This document shows, piece by piece, positions 56,801 through 64,000 of a stretch of 64,000 nt of DNA (its first letter is position 1; every line of letters starts with the position of its first letter). Source of the stretch: Panorpa germanica (taxonomy: Eukaryota; Arthropoda; Insecta; Mecoptera; Panorpidae). Location: positions 7,636,152 to 7,700,151 of the forward strand of contig OY783218.1 of NCBI GenBank assembly GCA_963678705.1, given 5' to 3'. The position numbers and the translations under genes were made by a program. Below the pieces are notes generated by a model that was not told where the DNA came from, did not search any database, and saw nothing but the letters and a program-made list of their open reading frames with translations.

Positions 56801-59800
56801 CAAAGACAAATATTGCTAAAACAGCTAAGAACCTAGCTAAATCTTTAAGTAAATCACCAATAATAATAGCCCATGGTCCAAAAAGATGATGAAAAGATAA
56901 AAAGTCTAAAATTTGTACACAAGCTAGTAGAAAAGACAGCGCGAAGCATTGGTTTCTGCAGTACATCAATGTTGGCCAGTATGCCTTCTCAACGATGAAC
57001 ATCCCAGCCAAATGAACAGCCACTCCAACAATCCCGAAAACCAGGACCATCAATTTAATGGACCCCAGTCCGGATTTATCACTTGGATTTGTTAATTCAA
57101 ATAAAAGTAAACCGCTGAGCCAAATGAGAAGACCCCACTCGTACCAATAAGGTAGCAGACTAGCTCGGACTACTGGATAAATTGGCGTGATTCCCACAAT
57201 CATCAAATGAATCATTAAATAGATGTGGGAGGTCAGGTAAGACATGAATTTAATTATAGGTACTTTGTTGTATTTGTGGCCTAATGGTAAAGTGAAGACT
57301 ACCCAGACCGGAGGACAAATAATAAATGCAAAAAATAGAAGCATCGTTCTCCAGGCTGTCCAGTTTAATGCTCCTCTCCAGAGTTCCTGAAAGGAAAAGA
57401 CATTTTTAGTTTAACTTAAATTTTGTCCGAGATAATATCTTAAATGTTTTAGGAAACTAATACACCTGTCTGTAAGTTTGATAAAGTTGTTGGCAATATA
57501 TTGATATTACCTACTGTTTACCTGGAGGTATCGTTGTACAACTGTGTGAGCAATGACTTCCTTCTGTTCATTTTCTATTAAAACATCCAGAAATTCAATA
57601 TTCCTTCGATCTGTTGCAGTCAGAATCTTCCCCGCAGAATCAGCACCTGCAGCTAAAGCTAAGAGTTCAGTCGCCATAGCTTCGCATTGTTTACCTGCAG
57701 CTATTAGATCCTTGGCACGTTCCTTTTCCTAAAGATTTAACAAGGAAATAGAATTATTGTGGTATTTACTTCATTTTAGTATCGCTCTGTACTGACCTTA
57801 GTAGATAAATTAATATAAATATAAGATAGTTTTGCAGCGGAATCAACAGGAGCTGGGGAAACTAAAATAAACTCCTCGATTGGTTTATTGTTATGATTTT
57901 TAGAAACAACCATTAAGTTGTAAACGAATCTTTTGTCTTCCATTAACGCGTAAGTGTCATGCTCCTTATGCATGAGATATTTTAACACCTCATTATGTCC
58001 TTCTGATGCTGCAAACCAAATTGGCGCACAGTTGTAGTTAGTCTCACTTTTCGGTGACGCTCCTGATTCACAAAGAAGTCGTACTACATCAAAACATCCA
58101 GCTTTAGCTGCACAATGCAATGGCGTCCAACCATTCTTGTCAGTAGCATTGATTTCAGCTCCTTGTCCTAAGAGTACTTCTACCATTTGGTAGTGCCCAT
58201 GCGTTGAAGCAATGTGGAGGCCAGTTTTTCCATGGCGATCCGAACTATGAAGAAGTTCGGCTGATCTGCTTAATAGAAGACCCACGACGGACATGTGTCC
58301 TCCAAAACAAGCTAAATGCAGAGGGTTGTAACCCTGGAAAAGAGATAATTATATAGAGGAAAGGGAAAGTTACCAGCGTAAAGTTAAGAGTTAGATAAAT
58401 ACATTTTCTGTAGTTGCAGCATCCACTTGCACGCCTGCAGAGTTGAGTAGAAGTCGTACAACATTCTCGTTTCCTGAATAAGCAGCCAGATGTAGAGGAG
58501 TCATTCCTGATTCGTTGCCTAATTCTCCAACTAAGGAAGTTCCTGTAGGAGTGTCTGACTTTACAGTACCGGGTACGTGTGTCAATAATTCTCGAACCGT
58601 ATCTGGAAAAAACTTGTTAGAATACTTTCATCTTAATGAGCAAATATTACTCGAACGTATGTTACCTTGCTGTCCGAAGTAGGCTGCCACGTGTAATGGT
58701 GTTAGACCTAGTTTCTTACTGGAAATTCTTAACGAAGTTGATGATCTCATGACTTCCAAAACTTGTCCATGACCATTTTGAGCAGCAAGATGTACAGCTG
58801 TAAAACCAGCTTTATTTTCTTCTGTACAAGATGCTCCAGCTCTAAGTAAAGCTTTTACAACTTCAACGTGGCCTCCTTCAGCGGCTAGTTGTAACGGAGT
58901 TGAATCGGTGTTTTTATTTCTTGCTGAAATAACACCGTTCCTATCAAACTTCATTAACTCTTCTATAACTTTCACGGATCCTTGAATTGCCGCAATGTGG
59001 GCACATGTGTTGCCATCTTTACTTGTAGCCATTACCAAACTTGGATGCTGCTGTAAGAAGAGTTTGGCGACTTCAGAGAAGTTATTTTGAGCAGCGACGT
59101 GAATTGGCTTTTGCCCTAGATCATCGGTAGCATCTATCGATGCGCCCAATTCTAAGAGAAGTCGACAAACTTCTATTTGACCACTAGCCGCTGCCAAATG
59201 AAGTGGAGTTTGTTTCCTAAGAGTTAAAATATCTATCACAGCATTATGATCCCTTATTAAAAATCTCACTAAATGTGTATAGCCATTCATTGCCGCTAAA
59301 TGGAGCGCTGTCCGCCCAACACGTGATTTAGAATTAATGAAAGCTTTATTTGTTAGAAGAGCGTCACAGACTTGAAGATAACCATGCTCTGCAGCTAAAT
59401 GCAGCGCTGATCTTCCTTCTACATCAAAGACATCAACTCTCGCGTGATTCGCAAGTAGTGTTGATACTAATTCCATATGACCTCTGTTACACGCAATCAA
59501 TAATGGCGTCCATCCTATGGAAGACTGCCTATTCATTGCTTTTTGAATATCTGTTGCATTCATGTGTGATATCATTTCAGTAAGGACATCATTGTTTCCC
59601 GCAACTGCGCAGTAATGAAATGCTGTTTCATGTGTTTGTCTTGTTACTAGTGAAACGTCTGCTCCATTTTCCAAAAGAAGTCGGACTACTTCTTTATCTG
59701 ATAAAGGAATCTCTACTTCTTCTTTGGTGACGTGACACGCGTAGTGGAGTGCCGTCGCGCCATCCTCATTGACAGTATTGATGTATGATGTAGCAACCTC

Positions 59801-62411
59801 GCTTCCGTGTTTCTCTTTCACCATCTTTATTAAGTGGTTGACAACATCGGGACGACAACTACTGCACGCCAAATGTAATGGAGTTTCACCTGCCTAAAGG
59901 AGAAAACGATTTTACATTATATACGGTCCACCGTCTAATTGGAAATTCAAAAATCATTGGAAACATTTTCGTAAAGGTACAAAATATATTTTTTTAAATT
60001 AATATGACTTACATTAGATTTGAAGAGAGGATCCCCACCATCTTCCAGTAGTTGAATAAGTGTAATAAGGTTGCCATGTTTAGAAGCCACGTGGACTGGA
60101 GTTTGACCATCATCTGTAGTTAGATTTGGTCCAGCTCCTGACTTTAACAGCATCAAGGCACATCGATCACCATCCGCAACTCTTGCTGCTATATGCAACG
60201 GAGTTTCACGCAGTTTCCCACCACGCACGTGGACTTCTGCTCCGAAACCTAACAAGGTCTCTACAACCGCTGGCTTCGCGGATTCCACTGCTATGTGAAG
60301 AGCTGTATAATTATCCTATACAAAGAAGATTAAACATTTATCACTAAGAAATACTTTGCTGCGATAAAGAAGATGATTTACTTACATTGGTGGTGACATC
60401 AACTTTCTCGCCTTTCTGTAGCAACGTGTTTATTATCCCCACGTGTCCGTATCTTGCCGCTGTGTGAATACTTCGCGCTCCTCCCTATAAAATATATTTC
60501 ATCCAAGTTTGATTAACTAATAATGACGACAATTCCTTTCTCATCTTGTCTATTAGTTACCTTATTTGGCATGTGTAGATAGACTCCTTTTTTAAACAGC
60601 ATCATTGCACATTCAGCGTGACCATTTAAAGATGCTATATGCATTAGTGTACTGCCGTCTTTCGTTCTCTCAAAAATACTGGCTCTAAATTTATCGGCTA
60701 ACAGTTCTATTACATTTGCGTGGCCATTTTCAGCAGCTAAATGCATTGGCGTTCGATCTGGGAAGAAAATATATGAAAAACTTATTTATAAACTTGTTAT
60801 ACAGAATAAAAATGTTGTTAGAAATCTAATAACACAACAAAATGACCAAAATGCTATTTTTAGCATCGATCGCTTCGCATAACAGATGATAGCCAAGCAT
60901 AACAAAAAGCATGGGTTGAATATAATAAAGTTGAAATTCTGACATTTATTCAATTGTGTGGTGGCTTACCTTGATGATCAGCAATTGCAGCAGATGCCCT
61001 AACCCCATAGAAATATTTGACCAGGGTTTCATCACCCTCTGCGGATGCTATATGTAACGCAGTCTGACCTTCCCCATTCTGGGAATCCACAGACGTCCCA
61101 TAATCCACCAGGATACGCACCATATCGACATCTCTCCTTCTAGCTGCCAGATGAAGTGCTGTGTCGCCATTTGCAGTTGTTGCCTAAGGAGGTATTAGTT
61201 TTTGTGAAAAACTCTTATAGAAATCTTAACCAGAAATGGAAGGAAAAGTATCTATATGTCTCCTTAGATGTATAAAATTGGAAATAGAAATAATTTGCCA
61301 TGAATAACTGATAGTACAGAGACATATCGAACACTAAGCGAAGAGAAATCGAGTTCGATATTTTCAAGGGCAAAGAAAGTCTAACACTTAAAACGAATTC
61401 ATTACTATTTCGTTCAGACTACAGATAAGTAGCCTTCCTTAGGCCAAACCATCTCAATACATGGTTTACAAGGTCACAGGTAGAAAATGTAATGCTATGT
61501 AACACTCAAATTAGCTCGTAGTAAGTTGTCAAGTGTGAACTTTGCAATGCAAGACAATTTTTATACGAGAAGTAAGAAATAAACCTTGGTATTAGGATGT
61601 AGCAAGCTAGCAAAGACGATTCTCTACCTATCTGTAGTTGTAGACAACAACAGATGTCTTTATAAAATATTAATTAGGGGATGAACTTGCTTGAATTACA
61701 TGGCACACGCTATAATTTGTTGTGCAGTTTATTACAAATTATTTAAAAATACACTAATTAACTAAATAATTATGAGCTTGTAATTAAATATATGTTATAA
61801 AGTCATTACCCTATTTCACCCCCTGGCGAGTTGTAAATGAATTTATTTAGTTAGGTTAAAGTTTCAAAAGTAAAACTCATAATAAGACACTAGCTGAAAT
61901 AGTTTGAAGAAGAATTTCCAGACAATAACATGTAGTAAGGTAAGACTAACTATGTTACTGACAAAGACCAGAATAACAATGGTTGCATGCATGCAAATAG
62001 AAGCAAATAATTATGATGTTCTAAAGCATTAAAACACTTGGATTTGTTCTAACCTCACACTTAATGTTCTACTAAATACAATATTGCCAACTTGACATAT
62101 GAGTGCGTTTATTAACTTTATATTACTTAAGCTTGACGTTAGACAGCTGCTAATAATTTGAGGTTATGTATCACTTTGTTCACAAAAAATATTATCAGTG
62201 GTTATTTTACCTGTTGAAGGACTTTGTCGTTAATAATTTACCATCACATTTATTTATTTCGTTTGTGAGGATAAGTAATTATTATTATAGTTAGTAGTTT
62301 TGCTGTAATTTCATTTACCTTTAGTTGTTCCGCCGTCTGCGCCCCCAGGAGTTCCCGGCACATAGACTGGTTTCCCGCTTCCACGGCGAGCAGCAACGGG
62401 ATCTTCCCCCG
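50860..62411 (-). CDS. nompC: TRPN mechanosensory channel NompC (5' end outside the window)
   Basis: Exons in transcription order: 62319-62411, 60970-61183, 60561-60757, 60386-60484, 60013-60315, 58666-59893, 58403-58602, 57797-58333, 57532-57729, 56696-57386, one of 52670-52881 or 52409-52623, 51383-51511, 51173-51308, 50860-51101. All GT-AG phases agree, giving about 1,490 residues here. Drosophila NompC has about 1,700, so roughly 200 N-terminal residues (the first ankyrin repeats) should lie beyond the right edge. It is a mechanically gated cation channel of chordotonal and bristle neurons. The long ankyrin chain runs through exon 57797-58333, and the linker is in 57532-57729. S1-S5 lie in 56696-57386 (FMSYLTSHIYLMIHL, FHHLFGPWAIIIGDLLKDLARF). 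Pore/S6 is in the alternative exons, and the TRP helix is in SDIEWKFGLSKLIRNM. A 198-nt candidate cassette exon lies in the 3.8-kb intron before the pore exons. Confidence 0.95.
52409..52623 (-). CDS. nompC: nompC alternative pore/S6 exon b (downstream)
   Basis: 215 nt, acceptor TTAATTACAG, donor CAG|GTAATACA. It encodes VLQNPISAFELLFFAVFGQTT, a TDQTRESSKG-type turret, and S6 ending MSDTYQRIQ. It starts in phase 1 and ends in phase 0, exactly like exon a. Its pore helix (FELLFF) is closer to the fly sequence than that of exon a. The two encode almost the same last 35 residues, so variation is confined to the pore helix and outer turret. Confidence 0.9.
52670..52881 (-). CDS. nompC: nompC alternative pore/S6 exon a (upstream)
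   Basis: 212 nt, acceptor TTAAACAG, donor CAG|GTAATACA. It encodes AKMTPIDAFEKLFFAVFGQTT, then a PDDLNVAPGSRPEW turret and the same S6 as exon b. Exon a is 46 nt upstream of exon b. Splicing a to b would break the frame (a ends in phase 0, b needs phase 1), and 46 nt is probably too short an intron to be removed. The pair should therefore be mutually exclusive. Confidence 0.9.
54869..55010 (+). repeat. Short degenerate TGGGCTTGTG-family MITE
   Basis: TTAA followed by TGGGTTGTAAACC, TTTCTATAAAACTGTA, ATATTGATAAAG, a jump to TTGTCTCTTTAATTTTTAAAGGGATCCAA, and GCTATCTCTTTTATA. This is the family's order with large internal deletions. Confidence 0.6.
56106..56303 (-). CDS. nompC: Candidate nompC cassette exon between S5 and pore (prediction)
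   Basis: 198 nt bounded by an AG acceptor (ACCTATTTGAG|TT) and a strong donor (GGGA|GTAAGTGG). It begins in phase 1, which the S5 exon (ending GAT G|) supplies, and ends in phase 1, which both pore exons require. The length is divisible by three and all 66 codons are open. The product would be basic and partly hydrophobic, including STIICLNPPLKN, MDLIIWVLDRKPPRKRS and AEWIIPPNST with an N-x-T glycosylation site. It would enlarge the extracellular S5-pore turret. GC content (about 40%) is well above the surrounding intron. I know of no such insert in fly NompC. Chance is possible, but the joint match of frame, phase and splice sites is hard to dismiss. Confidence 0.5.
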
Positions 62412-62669
62412 CTGTAAATTTATAGCATTAGTAACAATACTCTGCCACGAATACAATTTTTTCATTTCCAATTTCTTTTTATTTAACGCAACAAAACTAA
62501 AAGCTAATTTTTGTAAAGCACTTGATGTTACATTCTCCGATTTTTTATTAAGTTTAACTGTATTATTATCAGTTGATAATAATTGTTTATTTGTTTCAAT
62601 TTCATTATTTATTGTTTTTATTTTACTTAACGAACGTCCGCCATCTTGTAAACTATTTGATCGCGACAT
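62412..62669 (-). CDS. nompC: Possible alternative first coding segment of nompC
   Basis: An ATG at 62669 in good context (GCGGCCATGTCG) opens 86 codons that run without a stop into the exon at 62319-62411 (continuing as RGKIPLLLAVE). The segment is Asn/Lys/Ser-rich and not ankyrin-like. However, it ends at a good acceptor (TTTACAG|CGG with a TTACTAAT branch-like site about 20 nt upstream), so in the long form this stretch is intron. If an internal promoter exists, the product would lack the outermost ankyrin repeats. It may also be chance. Confidence 0.35.
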
Positions 62670-64000
62670 GGCCGCTTGTTATTTGACATATCGAATATTA
62701 TTTTTTTTAATTTTAAAATACACGTCTTCTTTGTTACGTTGGTACGATATCAATGGTAGAAATAACAATTCAAATATTATTGATCCGGGGTTTATTTTCA
62801 ATATTTAGTTATATAAATAAATAGTCATATAATAAACATATAAATGTATATTTATCCCTTGCTTTATGTTTCTAGTCTAGTACATTGGTTCTAGTGGCTG
62901 TATTCTGCGCCCCGTAGATGTCAGGAGATTGTAAATTCAACCGTTTAACCCCTAGTGTCAACCCCTGGTCTAGGTGCATGTACACTCTCTGACGGGGGTT
63001 GAAATTTAAAGGATTTAAGGTAGGCACCACAGACTATACTAAGTAGGTACTAGTACAGAACTTCAGAAAATTTAAATATAATGTCTCCTTAATTTAATTA
63101 CACGATTTCAAATGTTTTGACCTCCTGTGAAACGAGATATTAATAATAGGTTTGTGTCCTATGTCTTAATTTGTATAAAACTGTTCTATATATTGATAAA
63201 GTGGGTTACTAGAACCTCAAATGTACAATTATTTTTTAATAACTCCTTATATGTTAGGAGATATTAACAATTAAAAAAGTTATTTTGTCTCTTTAATTAT
63301 TAAAGGGATTCAACGTTGTACAACATCCTAAATGCATGTGACATCACAACCGCTAGTTGCTATCTCTTTTATACAACAGAGCGTAAAAGAGATATATTCT
63401 TGTCAAAACTCTGACAAGTTTACAGGTTACCAACCTTACAGCTCATAAATCTCTGCTATATGTATTTATATATCAAAATATCAAATATTATTTACAGCTA
63501 TTTCAAGCAACAATCAAATTTCAATATTATGTCTGCCGTAACAGGGTTAAATAAAATAAAAACTTATTATTCTTTGACTTAACTTGATAATTTCGACTAC
63601 CAACGGCTACAAAACATTACCTCAGCACTGACCTAGAACATTCCAAGACATGTGACATAACTCCCGCTAAGTTGCTATCTTTTATACAACAGAGCGTAAA
63701 AGAGATAGCATATTCAACACAGAACTCTTATCCATAGAAAAAGTAACTGACCCACCCTTAATAGTACAGACATGTTACGTCATAAATATGGCCGTCAACA
63801 TTTAGATATTTATTAAAATAAAAACGTCAAAAAAATGTAAAAAGCTCATAGATATAGATATATTAGCAAATATTTTAATAACAATTTAAAAAATCTATCT
63901 TTAAGTAATGAATTCACAATACAATTTTTTTTTTCTTATTCTCCTACGTCGATGGAACTAATAAGCAGTGTTATCATTTCTTCCCATTACTGCACATTGA
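62670..64000. other. Right edge: nompC intron/upstream sequence with MITE
   Basis: AT-rich DNA with no coding exon recognised. From 63147 to about 63850 it is a long member of the TGGGCTTGTG MITE family. If the long NompC form is used, this whole stretch is an intron. Confidence 0.55.
63147..63850 (+). mobile_element. TGGGCTTGTG-family MITE, long form
   Basis: Starts T.GGTTTGTGTCCTATGTC and follows the family for about 700 bp. It contains two versions of a GCTATCTCTTTTATACAACAGAGCGTAAAAGAGATA hairpin segment (about 63359 and 63676) absent from the 610-640-bp copies. The 3' terminus is decayed (AAAAATGTAAAAAGCTCAT). Confidence 0.75.

Noticed and set aside
59350-60347. Plus-strand frames opposite nompC
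   Set aside because: Shadows of the ankyrin-repeat coding exons.
1-64000. CRISPR arrays, bacterial operons, tRNA or rRNA genes
   Set aside because: No regularly spaced short repeats, no prokaryotic gene layout, and no tRNA-like A/B box pair or rRNA sequence recognised; the repeats present are transposons and one 144-148-bp tandem array.

Overview
The window is AT-rich animal nuclear DNA from an insect. Genes are split by short GT-AG introns, and the recognisable products are a family of juvenile-hormone-acid-methyltransferase-like (JHAMT-like) enzymes, cytosolic malate dehydrogenase, an otubain, ribosomal protein L9 and the TRPN mechanosensory channel NompC. Two degenerate LINE tails resemble elements common in Hymenoptera, so a hymenopteran is my tentative guess; the order is not proven.

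Layout. 1-8.3 kb: gene-poor DNA with transposon relics (a Harbinger-like MITE, a LINE tail). 8.3-12.3 kb: a four-exon plus-strand gene for a serine-rich protein with a FAM53-like C-terminal motif. 12.3-17.0 kb: AT-rich DNA with nothing recognised. 17.0-43.9 kb: a minus-strand tandem array of seven three-exon JHAMT-like genes. Six have intact frames and one (17061-18259) has a 2-base deletion in exon 2. The array is heavily invaded by about 600-bp MITEs beginning TGGGCTTGTGTCC, a young internally deleted BEL/Pao LTR element with identical LTRs and a 5-bp target duplication, a 144-148-bp tandem repeat and smaller MITEs.

44.9-50.1 kb: compact housekeeping genes: Mdh1 (+), otubain (-) and RpL9 (+, with a TOP-like leader). 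Mdh1 and otubain are convergent; otubain and RpL9 diverge from a shared upstream region of about 570 bp. 50.9-62.4 kb: nompC (-), with its 3' end complete. Its most N-terminal ankyrin exons lie beyond the right edge, unless an alternative first exon at 62412-62669 is used. 62.7-64 kb: another long MITE copy.

Most notable signals: (1) in nompC, two tandem pore/S6 exons separated by only 46 nt, plus an unannotated-looking, frame-compatible 198-nt candidate cassette exon (56106-56303) that would insert 66 residues between S5 and the pore; (2) the JHAMT-like array, whose members lack the tryptophan described for substrate binding in classical JHAMT; (3) the BEL/Pao deletion derivative that keeps one long fused frame.
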